In this document: one piece after another, positions 9,644-20,885 of the stretch | How the letters are laid out: each line of letters starts with the position of its first letter | How positions within the stretch are numbered: position 1 is the first letter of the stretch | Origin: Melieria omissa | Taxonomy: Eukaryota > Arthropoda > Insecta > Diptera > Ulidiidae | Reading direction: 5' to 3' | NCBI GenBank assembly: GCA_963971225.1 | Contig: OZ020270.1 | Location: forward strand, 24,873,689 to 24,937,688 | DNA: 64,000 nucleotides | Translations under genes and position numbers: made by a program | The notes under the pieces: generated by a model | Told to the model about the DNA's origin: nothing | Databases searched by the model: none | The model's input: the letters and a program-made list of their open reading frames with translations, nothing else

Positions 9644-11109
9644 ATGGTTAAACTCGAGCTGCTGAAGGTGGACCAGCTGATGAAGGAGCTGGCTGCCTGG
9701 AATTTGCCGACTGCTGGCGGGAAAGTGGAGTTGCAGCTGCGCTTGCGAGAGGCGTGTGAATCACGAGGCATCGATTGGGCTGCACACGAGTTCGGAACGC
9801 AGGAACAGGAGGCGCAGGAAGTGGAGGAATCGCCTGCGGGTGCTGCGTCGATCCAAAGTACGGCTGCACCGACTGGACCACTACAAGCATTAGACGTGAG
9901 CCAGTTAATGATTGCAATAAAAGGCATGTTCGAGACTTCCAATCGTGAAATGTCGGCGCAGATGGCAGCGAAAATGGAAACTGCGAATCAAGAGATGGCA
10001 GCGAAGCTGGAACTACGAATGTCGAAATTTCGGCAAAAGTCGAGACAGCAAATCGAGAAATGTCAACGAAGCTGGAAACTACGAATCTCGAAATTTCGGC
10101 AAAAGTCGAGACTGCAAATCGAGAAATGGCGGAAAATTCTGCGCGCATAGAGCAGAAGGTGGAGGAAATTTCCAATAGCCTGAATGTGAAAGTTGAGCAT
10201 CTCGAGACGCGAATAGACAATTGGGACAAACGAGTTGACGAAATGGGTGAATCCCTGAACAGACGAGTTGACAACCTGGATGAGTCCTTGAATAAAAGAG
10301 TTGACAGTCTGGAAGATTCGATGCACAGAAAGATAGACGAACGGCTTCGAGAGGTACAGCCACGAGAATGTGCTGCGCCGTTCGATACATTTAAATTGCA
10401 ATTCGACTTGGCTGCTTTGGAAAATCAGTGGACAGATATCAGGAAAGGTCGGAGGTTGACACTGGCGCTGAAAGGTCCTGCGGCTGAGGTAATCAAATCA
10501 GTTCCAGAATGTTTAAGAAGTGATTACGGTGCCATCATGAGAGCATTAGCAGCGCAGTATAGCAACGAGCACAACCATGCGCTATACTACTGTGAGCTGA
10601 AGAACCGCAAGCAAAGAACCAACGAGGCGCTGCAGGCATATGCAGCAGACATTGGGCCGCCCGTACAGTTGTGCGACCCAAAATTCGGTGCTGATGATCT
10701 CGAGAGGATGAAGATTGAGTCGTTTGTTGAAGGTCTTCATGATCCAGAAACACGTCGCAGTGCGTTGATGATGGGCAAGCCAACATTTAAGGAGACGGTG
10801 ACCAGCGCGATGACATATGAAGCGGCATGGATTGGGAGCACTCGGTATGCGCCTGCAAGGATACGCCAGATTCAGGCGGACAAAGACATTCCGATCCAGG
10901 CCATAAGCTCTGAGATACCGGGCAGGTCACGAGTGGTCTCCTCTAAAGTTGTCTGCTGGGTATGTGGCAAGCAGGGCCACATATCACGAGACTGCCGCCA
11001 ACGGAAGAGGCGTTCCCGTTCCCGATCGCAATCGTCTGAAACGAGGAATACTGACAATCGAGGCCCAGCCAACAATCGCAGAGCTGAGGACGGCGAGTCG
11101 TTAAACTAA
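9644..11109 (+). pseudogene. gag: G2 Gag polyprotein, one frameshift
   Basis: Structural protein of the G family, about 488 residues when both frames are considered. Order: SAP-like head (1-45), acidic linker, ETxNxEISAK coiled-coil repeats, three 11-residue RVDxLDESLNK-type units, capsid-like region (PFDTFKLQFDLAALENQW onward), one zinc knuckle CWVCGKQGHISRDC near 10954-10995, and an RS-rich tail. The frame is lost near 10011 (two A where the mirror copy has three) and the second part is open from 10060. The stop at 11107-11109 overlaps the pol frame, which is -1 relative to gag. Confidence 0.88.
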
Positions 11110-11162
11110 AACGGGTCAGCCAAAAGGGCCGTGAGCTGATCCCCACAATTTGCCGCCCCACC

Positions 11163-13022
11163 GTGCTTGTCTCGCAGCTGAAACGACAGCCCAGCAGCTT
11201 GACAATTGAAGGAAGGATAGATGAAAAGTTGTTCGTGTTGACACTTGATACTGGAGCGTCATATTCGATCATAAAAAGGAAGCTTCTGAAGAACTGGGAA
11301 CCACTGCTTGGCATACAGCTGCGGACTGCGACTGGCGAACGCGCGCCGGTAAGAGGTAAAGTTACAAAAACGATTGCTATCGGCACCAGCAGCCTGGAAC
11401 ATGAGTTCATCGTCGCGGATATAATGGACGACGTGATTATCGGCGTGGATTTCATGATTAGGCACGGTTTTACGCTGGACCTGAAGGAAAATGTGCTGAG
11501 ATATGCCAACGTTGAATTCCCGCTGCACACCGGCTATGAGCGAAGCGTGGCGGTAAGGAAGGTTGTATCGTGTCAACACAGGAGGATACCAGCGAATTCT
11601 GAGGCGATTGTGTGGGCAAAGGTGGACGAGGACGATGGGACGAGTCGGCTGTGGGTAGTGGAAGCACCGAAACAAGGACACGACAACATCATCATCGGAC
11701 GTACATTAGTGGAACCTAAGAATGGCAGAATACCAGGCAGAATACTGAACCCCCTGAATGCACCCAGATATGTCGGGAAAGAGGAGGTAATTGGCGAGTG
11801 TATGGAAGCTGTAGCAGTGGTCAATTGCGAGAGTAGCCCGCCTGGAGGTAATAAGAAGAGCGGTTTTAACATGGACGCCATACCGCAGGAGAACCAGTGG
11901 AGCAGCGAGTTGACGGCCAAGCAGAAACAGAAGGCGAGATCACTCCTGCAGCACTATGGGTCAATATTTGCGGCAGAAGCAGGCGGAAGAACAGCCATAG
12001 TGAAGCACAACATCGACACCGGAAGTGCAAAACCGATTCTCCAACCGCCAAGACGAGTTCCTCTGGCCAAGAGGGAGGACGTCACAAATTTGATCGAGAA
12101 CATGCGGAAAGACAAGGTCATAGAGCCTTCTTCGGGTCCCTGGTGCTCGCCGGTCGTGCTAGTCAAGAAAAAAGATGGCGGTACCCGGTTTTGTGTGGAC
12201 TATCGGAAGCTCAATGATGTGACCAAGAAGGACAGTTATCCACTACCTCGGATCGATGACACCCTGGACATACTGTCAGGCACGCAGTGGTTCTCCACAC
12301 TCGACTTACGCAGCGGCTATTGGCAGGTAGAGCTTGCAGACAAGGACAAGGAGAAAACGGCTTTCAGTGTTGGCGATGGTTTGTGGCAGTTCACCGTCAT
12401 GCCGTGTGGACTCTGCAATGCACCAGCAACATTCGAGCGGCTAATGGAACGCGTGCTAAAAGGGCTGAATTGGCGGACGTGTCTGGTGTACCTCGACGAC
12501 GTAATCGTGATGGGTAAAAACTACGACGACCATCTCGGAAAGCTAAAGGAGGTATTCGAGCGGATACGAGAATCCGGGCTTAAACTCAACCCAAAGAAGT
12601 GCTCGCTGTTCCAAAAGGAGGTCAAGTATCTGGGTCATACGGTTTCCGCCCGCGGAGTACATACGGATGAAGGCAAAATCACGTCGGTGAAGGAGTGGCC
12701 CCGGCCACGCAATCTACACGAACTCCGCAGTTTCCTGGGCCTGTGCACATACTACCGCCGATTTGTTCCGGGATTCGCGAACAGAGCCAGCAGCTTGCAC
12801 AAACTGACGAAAAAGAGCCAAGCCTTCGCGTGGGGCGAAGAGCAGGAACAGGCTTTTGCACGTCTGAAGGAAAAACTGTGCAGTGCTCCAATTCTGGCCT
12901 TCCCCGTGCCTGGGGAGATGTTTGTGCTGGATACAGATTTCTTGCCATACGATGCAACATATGGTGCTGAAGTTGAACTGAATGTCACTCTGGCGGCTGA
13001 AGCTGACTCCGAAAAACGATGA
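11163..13022 (+). pseudogene. pol: G2 Pol: protease and reverse transcriptase, C-terminally truncated
   Basis: The frame is open upstream into the end of gag, so a -1 frameshift is the likely expression route; the listed start is not a true initiator. Aspartic protease active site DTGAS near 11247. Reverse transcriptase motifs: VLVKKKDG, FCVDYRKLN, TLDLRSGYWQ, and the catalytic YLDD near 12487. Real element sequence stops at 12938 (LDTD of RNase H); the last 28 codons to the stop at 13022 are unrelated read-through. The stretch 11163-12938 has no internal stop. Confidence 0.9.
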
Positions 13023-13555
13023 TCAAACTCCATTATCAATTTGATAATGGCTGAGGGTCTTGCCTAAGTATATATAAAAACGATGAAAACAGAATAAAAA
13101 TATCAATAAATAGATATAAAAACCCGTTACTCTAAAAAAATGGCATACTGGTAGCGGCATAGATGCATTAGCTGCTAAAGCAAAGTTAGGCAACTAAATG
13201 CAATTATTTTGTATTGTATTCGTTTTTGCCTATTTGTCTGTAGTAACAAATACTATACACATGAGTTTACTAAAAAATATACACGAAGCTTAACTTCTTG
13301 GCTCTCCAAACACATCTACACACACTTTGTAACCCTACATTACAAAATTACAGATATTATATGCAATATTACAAAAAGGTCCCTGGAGACCTCGTTGGGC
13401 TTTGACCGTTTAAAAAATTTGTGGTTATCGGAGGGTTAAATCTTGAAGTTTATGTGTGAGTTATTTGTTTTGTTTGTATCGAATAAACATTTTGTTGTTG
13501 TGTTGTTGTGTTACATTTAGGTTATTTTTATTTTTGTTCCTGGTTATACATTTTT
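12939..13555. other. Unassigned sequence
   Basis: AT-rich sequence after the G2 break. It has a short ORF at 13209-13439 with no recognised motif and a gttgttgtgttgttgtgtt run near 13490. Nothing else supportable. Confidence 0.5.
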
Positions 13556-16056
13556 TTTCTTGTGGCAACGCTGCTCCCAATCATCCCACGCCGCAGCAGA
13601 ATGCTAACGCAGACTCACTGCAGTGAGCGCAACCAAAGAGCGCAACACATACAACTACGTTATCGCTTGTAAAGCAACGCTCTCACCACTTACGTGATCT
13701 GTGCGAGCAGAGCGCGGGTTCCAATGTTAGAACACGCCATACAAAATTTTTGCTTGTATGACATGCGCATTCTGTATGTTTATTTTCTTTGCTACAACCA
13801 CAGAACAAACAATATACAGAATGCGCATCTGGTGTAAAGAAAATTTTCTTTGCGGGTTCCAGCGCTAGGACCCGTTTGTTGATGCGGGGGGAATCAGTAA
13901 AGGGGACGAGAACGCATAGAGCGCGAGAGCGTAAACTGAGAAGCTGTGAGAGCGGTGTATGAAACAGTAACGCACCACACACTGTGGTTGTTCTTGTTGG
14001 GCAACAAAGCGGTGTGCCGCTTGCATGTTGGTGGTGGCTCGTGCTTGCTCTCCGCTTGCTTTTTTACAAACAAGAACAAGAAGTGGACAGGAAAAGTTTG
14101 CATAGAAAAATTGATTGAGCGATCGCCAAGGCGCATAAGGTGGTAGCACTACGGAAAAAACAAAATTCAATGAATTTTATAAGTTCTTCCGGTCTGCTTG
14201 TAAAATAGAAGTTGTAAAAAGTACAAATAGCTGCAATGAAATTAAATATATGTGTAAAAATATTGGAACAACCAAGACGCATTAAGAAAGTAATAATAAG
14301 TGGAAAACGTTTGCTACAAAGTTGTGCTAATTATGCAAGAAAAAAGTTTAATTAGTTCTGGTGCTGCAACTACCTATTGAATTTGCCTTGGCGATTGATT
14401 TGCTAAATCAACAACCATTTCAATGTGCACGAGCAAAGCCAAGCTGGCTTGCTGCGGAAAGCAATAACATTGCGTGTTGTTGTCGAAATGAGAATAAAGC
14501 CCAAAACTATCGAATCTATGCGTGTACATCAATTCGCGCTTACTCTCTCGGTTCCCTTTGCATTTTCCTCACCTTTGTTGCTTCCCGCCCGCGTCTGAAA
14601 TGAAATCGCAAAATTATTTCAGATGCGCCTTCTGTATACTGTTTATTCTGTGCTACAACTTACCTACCTATAAATCAGGGTGCCCACAACCTTCTTATAG
14701 AAGAGCAAACACCAATCTATACAAAGCATACTGTGCTGTGTGTGTCTACTACCAAAAAGTATGGAACATAAAGAGAGTGCATCACGTACAAGTAAAAATT
14801 TGAATGCGGGTGCTGATATCGCCACCCGTCTTCATGATGCGGGGGGTAGACAACAAGAGGAAACGCTTGAAACGACAGCACAATGCTCTGAGCGCAAATC
14901 ATAGAAACACGAATGCCGCGTCTGTGCGCACTCGTTCATTCTCGCTCAATTGTCCGAAGAGGAGGAAGACGATGTGCTGTTGTTTTTGTTGTTGCGCTGG
15001 CGAAAAGCTGAAATTGTAAAACGATTTCTATTTTCTGGCTGGCTTTTGTTCTTCTTCTATAAGCCTGCACGGCGTCGCATATTGCTTCTGAACTCACTGC
15101 CGACTGTAGTGTCTGCAAAATCATAGAAAAGAAAATAAAATATGGCTGGCATGGCGATCTATATGATCACTACAGGCAATTAAAAAATAAATAATAAGTA
15201 ATCAACAAAGACAATTAAATAAAAATGGAATTGGAAAGAAAGGAAAACGTTTTTATTACCCCTTAATAATTTTCCGTCCTGTTCTTTGGAACTTTTCTTA
15301 CGGCCCACATATAATGCTTGTTTAAAAGAACTCAAATAAGAAAATCTAATATTGTAAATTTATGGTCATATTATTCGCACTGGAACCATTCAGGTGTAGA
15401 ATATTTAAACTATTTTTAAACGTAGGCATGCCGTAATAAAATTTTTCTTATGACAAAATACTTGACTTATTATTAATTTATTTACTTAGTGCTTTAGTAG
15501 TGCTTTCGCCCTATTTGAAGTCAATAGACTTATTAAATTATGTTTTTCCATACAATCTTTTAACCCTTGGTTTGTCCGTTAGATTTCGATTTAAAAAAAA
15601 AAACAAAATTAAAAGACGCATCTAATTAGTTTTGATTTCAAGTGTTTTCACGAATTTTGAAGTCAATATGCCTATCAGTTCATTTTTTTCGTAGTTTTCC
15701 CATATTCTCAAAATTGTAGTCAAGCATGTGAAAATATAAACAAATAATTTTACTTCGAACTCGCCACGTAAAAATATTTGTAAACATTTTAAATTGGGAT
15801 CAACCACCAAATTTTTAAATCAATCAAAGCATTGGCCAGCAAAAAGCCATACACCACAAAGATTCGATTGATGGTGAGCTGACAGCAATCTGTCCAGCAA
15901 AACCAATCGGCAACACAAAAAAGCATACACACAATAAACGACAACACCAAAAACATTAGCGAATCCCGAATCATCTTCGTTGAAACGACGATGACGATGC
16001 TTTGGTTCGTTGTTTACTCTGCGCTTGCGCTTCGACGAACAAGATCGCAAACTGTT
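13556..16056. mobile_element. P-like repeat, copy A
   Basis: Shares its outer blocks with the palindrome arms (cccaatcat.ccacgccgcag at 13576, cactgccgactgtagtgt near 15097, gcatggcgatct near 15149). The part 14745-16056 is collinear and inverted relative to copy B: 15117-15999 pairs with 55558-56440 with no net indel. Contains blocks like gggatcaaccacc (about 15796) that resemble the P-like element flank, but no THAP or transposase ORF. Non-autonomous. No clear terminal repeats or target duplication found. Confidence 0.6.
13763..13828. repeat. 15-bp perfect inverted repeat
   Basis: atgcgcattctgtat (13763-13777) pairs with atacagaatgcgcat (13814-13828). A related block (gatgcgccttctgtatactg) recurs near 14622, and the motif gatgcgggggg recurs at 13882, 14837 and in copy B at 58582 (reversed). 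Confidence 0.85.
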
Positions 16057-16540
16057 GATTAGCTTTCATTTGACGTAAAAATTATTCCTTTCTGACATTT
16101 GAGTCAAGAGATATGATATTTTAAAAGTTTCGGGAAGGGGCATTAAGCCGCCATCTTTAAACTGCATTAAAAAAAAAGTCGAACATTCCGGGAAAAATCC
16201 CTTGGCACTTTTTCATCTACTGAGGTCCTATATCGAATCAGATGGGTTTGATCTCGTCCCTTTTTTCAGTGTTGCACTGTGTTATTAAAGCAATTTTAAA
16301 GGTTTTACGTTACAAAAGATTCATTCAAATGCTTTATTTTTATATTATACATTAATGCTTTCAAGACCATAGGGATATTTCTGTTCCAAAGAGGACACCA
16401 TTTTGTTTTTGGGTTCTTTTTGGCTTAACTTATTCGTTATAAAACTTGTTTTAGATAAAATTAAAAGGAATTCTTCTCAAAAGCTTAAGGCTCTGTAGGT
16501 GTAAGGTACAAACATAAAATAATCTACACCTATTCCTCGA
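16057..16540. other. Unassigned sequence
   Basis: AT-rich sequence between copy A and the LINE. I see no ORF or repeat I can support. Confidence 0.5.
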
Positions 16541-16589
16541 AAAGTATATAGATAAACTTATTGACGTAGCCGAAGATATACGCTCCGGC

Positions 16590-17577
16590 TTGGACGATAA
16601 CAAAGTGAGTTTTTTAGTCCTCCTGGATCACTCCAAGGCATTTGACACTGTCGATCATACAATTCTAATCACTAAACTACTAAATTTGTTTAATTTTTCT
16701 ACATCAGCGGCTAGTATGATGCTTTCGTATTTATCAAATAGAACGCGAGCAGTTTGCGCAAGCAAATATCAGCGTTTCTGACTATAAAACGAGGAGTCCC
16801 TCAGGGCTCTATTCTTGGGCCACTTCTTTTTTCTTTGTATGTCAACGACTTGCCTAAAATTTTAAAGTATTGTAATATACATATATATGCAGATGATGTA
16901 CAGCTATATGCAAATTGCCACCGTCTTTCAGTATCTAATTGTGTTTCAAAGTTCAACAATGATCTTGCTAGTGTAGCTAAATGGGCAAGCGAAAATGGTT
17001 TATGTCTTAACCCTTTAAAATCCAAATGTTTAGTCATGTAGAAAAATTATGGACACCTCGCACTTCCCTAAAATTATACTCAATCATTGCGCCATCGACC
17101 AAGTGGACTCTGCCAAGAACCTTGGCATAATTTTTGACTGCACCTTATCTTGGAAGCCTCATATCAGGAGTATTGCTGGTAAAGTGTACGGAATGTTGCG
17201 CAGCTTATGGGTTACACATTACACGCATCTCCTTCCTGTTCTCCTATATGGTTGTGAGATATTTGCCAACTGTGACGCCGCTTCCAAAGCAAAACTCAAT
17301 GTTGCTTTCAACAATATTGCTAGATACGTCTTTGGTCTTAAACGCAATGACCATGTTTCTTTATATGCTACGCGAATAATGACATTTGATAATGTCAAAT
17401 TCCGGACTTTGCTGCTGCTGCAGAAGGTTTTACACCTTGGCGAGCCAGCCTATTTACGCAGTAGATTGACTTTCTCGCGGTCGAATCGTACTGCTATCCT
17501 GACACAATTGAAACATCTTAGCCTTACCTCGGAAAGGCAATTCTACGTCTACGCCATACGTCTTTGGAACTCGTTAC
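16590..17577 (+). pseudogene. Jockey-like LINE reverse transcriptase
   Basis: Reverse transcriptase that copies LINE RNA at the target site. Visible motifs: [26 protein letters not shown], and catalytic YADDVQLY near 16887. The sequence runs in three frames (16590, 16754, 17049), so there are frameshifts near 16770 and 17040. The thumb/C-terminal region reads WKPHIRSIAGKVYGMLRSL and continues across the inserted LINE: LWNSL before 17577 resumes as PPLIKSC after 18124. EN domain and ORF1 are missing. Confidence 0.88.
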
Positions 17578-18111
17578 TTACTTACTTAACTGGCCATAAC
17601 AACCCGTTATCGGGTTACGGCCTGCCGCAAAACTTCTCTCCAAGCGCCTCTGCTTCGCGCGCGCCTTCTCCAGTTGGTCACACCAAGAGATACCAGGGCC
17701 TCTTCCACTTGGTCCTTCCACCGGAGACACGGCCTCCCTCTTCGCCGTCGACCTCCAACCATCGCATCGAATACCTTTTTCGCCGGAGCTTCGTCGTCCA
17801 TGCGGCAGACATGACCGAGCCAGCGTAGCCGCTGGATGTTAATTCGCTGCGCTACGTCCATGTCCTTATACAGCTCATACAGCTCGTTATTGGTTCGTAT
17901 GCGATAGTCGTCACCAACCCGAACAGGGCCGAAGATTTTGCGAAGAACCTTCCTCTCGAACACTCCAAGGGCCGCTATGTCGTTTCGTGTCATTGTCCAT
18001 GCTTCAGCGCCATAGAGGAGCACGGGCAAGATAAGCGTCCTATAGAGTGAAAGTTTTGTCGGTCGAGAGAGGTCTCTACTTCTCAATTGCCTACCGAGAC
18101 CGTAGTAGCAC
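17578..18111 (-). mobile_element. 5-prime truncated LINE inserted in the Jockey-like LINE
   Basis: Minus-oriented fragment whose 3-prime end is a short (TAAG)n tail at 17578-17590. Exact TSD tggaactcgttac on both sides (17565-17577, 18112-18124). 534 bp long, so it is a typical dead-on-arrival LINE copy. Confidence 0.92.
17607..18111 (-). pseudogene. LINE ORF2 C-terminal region
   Basis: Open frame encoding the region after the reverse transcriptase of a LINE: PVLLYGAEAWT, LGVFERKVLRKIFGP, RLRWLGHVCRMDD and a GRRRRGRPCLRW basic block. This order is found in C-termini of several non-LTR clades (RTE/R1/I-like), and I cannot choose the clade. The ORF extends past 18111 only into the host LINE. 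Confidence 0.75.
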
Positions 18112-18405
18112 TGGAACTCGTTACCTCCCCTGATAAAAAGCTGCAGAAACGTTGTGCAATTCAAATCAATGTTATTTAAATATCTATGCTCGTTGCAATG
18201 ATATTAATCTTCAATGGTCTTTTTTCGGCGAGTGAAAAATGCATATGGTAGTATGTTTCCTATTTCTTTTTTTTTTTCTTTACTGTATAAGATCACCATT
18301 GTAAGCTTTTTTGAAATCCTAGTTGCTAATACTTTAATTAAAAGACTCGAAAGAATCTTGTTGTATTAGTATATAAATTTCTTAATAAATAAATAAATAA
18401 AAAAA

Positions 18406-18932
18406 ATGAATTTTTGAGATCTTTTTAAACTTTTTTATTTTAAACTTAACCCGACATTGGTGTCGTGGGGTATACCATACCTCAGAAGTTGTATTTTTGT
18501 AAATAATACGGATATCAGTTTTATTTGGGCACTATCGCTTCTAGTAGCTGTTTATAACAGTCCAACCATACACATTTGCTATCCTAAAGCAACTTGACTG
18601 TGACCTGATTTCAGTCACATCCCGCTAAAGTTCATTGGGGTATGACACACTAATAACGTAACTTTTTGTGCAAATGATTTTTAATTCAAATTGATATTTA
18701 CGATGATCTAGTAGTCATCGATTTATTCAAAAATTCACCGTACGGAAAAATAAGATATAAAGTTTAGAAATAAACTGCCCATCTGCTATGTACAAGAAAA
18801 GCTCCCAGTTCAGTATTCACATTTCGTCGCCGTGGAAAATGAATGTCGTATGTTCCATTGAATTTAAATGTTCCAAAAAATATAATTATTTTTTTACATC
18901 ATCATGATTCTGTACCTGTATCAAAACGCCGC
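18406..18932. other. Unassigned sequence
   Basis: AT-rich, no ORF or repeat that I can support. Confidence 0.5.
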
Positions 18933-20885
18933 ACGTTGGGAAAAAACAGGCAACAACGCTCGCATTGGAGCAAATCCAAAAGTTGCGAATCTAAATTTTG
19001 TTTTTTACTTGTCGTAATAAAGATAGACAAGCGAGACAGCAAATCAACTTTTTAAGTCTCTTCATCCCATGACCTGGACTTTACGGCCTTTCAAAGTTGA
19101 GCGTTTTATTATATTATTTTCACTTCTAGCAAAATATTGGTAACAAGGCTGTCTTCAGATGCCCGTAGAATCTATATTTTTTAATGAAATCCCTTAATTT
19201 TTCACATGTGGGGTTATGATATTTAAGCAATTAAAAATGAAAAAACGGGATTTTCTCTGGACTGTAACTTTTGAGATTCCACAGCATTCTACGAAATACT
19301 TAAACACTGATTAGGTGGGACATTCAGCTAAATCAAGCACTTTTTGTACTCAGTTCTGGTGAGCAGCGATATATTTTCAATTGCTGAGCAAAACTATAAC
19401 GTATGAAAAACAGCAAGGCTGGTGTTGAAAGGAATAAATATGTATTTAAATATATAGAATTTGTCCGTATCTATGTCCGTCTGTTAATATGTCTTCCAAT
19501 TCGTCTGTCTGATGGGAGGTATTCATAATAGCTTTTGAAAAAGTTGAAATACGAAACTGAAATTTTGTACAAAACTGTAGAAATCATGAGAACAACAAAT
19601 AAACTAAAATGGGCGCGGTTTTCCCATTTTTAACAGGATTGCCATATAAATATATTTTTTCAAATATGAACTTTTAAATATTCACCGTCCGTTTATGGAT
19701 ATTTTTTTCTGGAAATATTTGTGTCATGCATTTTCAACCCCTTACGATACATAATAAGTCATTATTTTAACTTTTAGTCAGCAAAGATATACTTGTCAAT
19801 TAACTTTTCCAGTTCTATATATTAGTAAATGAGAAGTTTAGAAATTTTAATTTTTTTTAATAAAGAGTTTGCCTGTTTTTATACAAGTGGGCTAAGTATC
19901 ACATCATTAAAATTTATCTAAAGAGGGTTTGAATGCATGAAAATAAAATTTGACCCTATTTTAATACTGTTAAAAAAATTCTGTGTGGGGTGTGGCCGTA
20001 GCCGTGGGCGGATTTTTCTCACTTTGGAACAAATCATATTCTACTTATAGGAAACCATTGTGCAAAACTTCAATCTTATATCTTTATTATTTTTTAAGTT
20101 GTAACATTTTTCGTTATATGTACATTCATTCGGAAACCATAAACCGTGTGCTGAGAAAAAGTGCTCAAATTAAAAAACGCTAAAACACGTGTAACTTTAT
20201 TTTTGATATTTTATGAGAATCAGTTATCAAAATATTGATTAATTTTTTTTGCTTCTGATTATGCACCTTTCTAAAACTCTTAACTTCCGACTGTAGGGTA
20301 CCAGCCCCTGGTAAGGGAAATTAAAAATAATTACACCCTACAATTCTGTAAAGAATTCTGAAGATAATAGCGAGATTTCAGTTTTCTAGTGCAAAAACTA
20401 TAGATTCTAGAGTTCAAAACAGGCGATGCGAGCGTTTTTGCCTGTTTTTTCCCAATGTGCGACGCACGTTGGGAAAAAAAGTTTTTGCACTAGAGAACTG
20501 AAATTTCGCTACTATCTTTAGAATTCCTCTTAGAATTGTAGGGTGTAATTTTTTTTCATTTCCTTTACCAGGAGCTGGTACCCTACAGTCGGAAGTTAAG
20601 AGTTTTAGAAATATGCATAATCAGAAGCAAAAAAAAATAATTCAATATTTTGATAACTGATTCCAGTAGAAGATCAAAAATAAAGTTAAACGTGTTTTAT
20701 GGTTTTTTAATTTGAGCCAGTCATCGACTAGCTTTCGTTGTGAGCGGCTGCTTTTCTATCTTCCTCTTTAGTGCACAGTTCAGTGATTTTCTTCTTAACA
20801 CAGTGTACAGTGTTCTCACTCTCTTTTTCATTTCACCCATTTCTCAAAGTGCCAAAAAACAACAAAGAAGATCAGTAAGTGAACC

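Larger units (their letters stand above)
2973..10108. repeat. Giant inverted repeat, arms ~3.34 kb, spacer 462 bp
   Basis: Left arm 2973-6310 and right arm 6773-10108 are reverse complements. Matching positions sum to 13081-13083 throughout (for example 3515 with 9567, 5392 with 7691, 6026 with 7057). From the spacer outward each arm holds a mariner 5-prime half, P-like sequence, a gypsy LTR and gag sequence. The arms are close to identical but not exact: I see scattered substitutions (4945/8138 region, 3812/9270 region, one in the 4020/9062 region) and 1-nt indels in an A run near 4895/8187 and near 10011. The differences argue against a simple read-through chimera. Spacer 6311-6772. Confidence 0.93.
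9144..12938 (+). mobile_element. Gypsy copy G2: LTR-gag-pol, 3-prime lost
   Basis: Ty3/gypsy-type element of the G family: 5-prime LTR, tRNA-Leu-type primer site, gag, then protease and reverse transcriptase in pol. Homology to copies G4 and G5 stops within the RNase H start (after VLDTD) at 12938. RNase H, integrase and 3-prime LTR are missing. The first ~965 bp belong to the right arm of the giant palindrome. Confidence 0.92.
16541..18405 (+). mobile_element. Jockey-like LINE, 5-prime truncated and interrupted
   Basis: Reverse transcriptase and C-terminal sequence of a non-LTR retrotransposon ending in an AATAAATAAA-type tail at about 18385-18405. The 5-prime edge is approximate. A second LINE fragment is inserted at 17578-18111, bounded by a 13-bp duplication (17565-17577 and 18112-18124). 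Confidence 0.85.

Noticed and set aside
2973..10108. Palindrome as a simple chimeric-read artefact
   Set aside because: Scattered substitutions and indels distinguish the arms, and the mariner centre is itself rearranged; still needs spanning reads.
12939..13022. C-terminal extension of G2 Pol
   Set aside because: Sequence after LDTD does not match G4 or G5; it is read-through past a deletion or rearrangement point.
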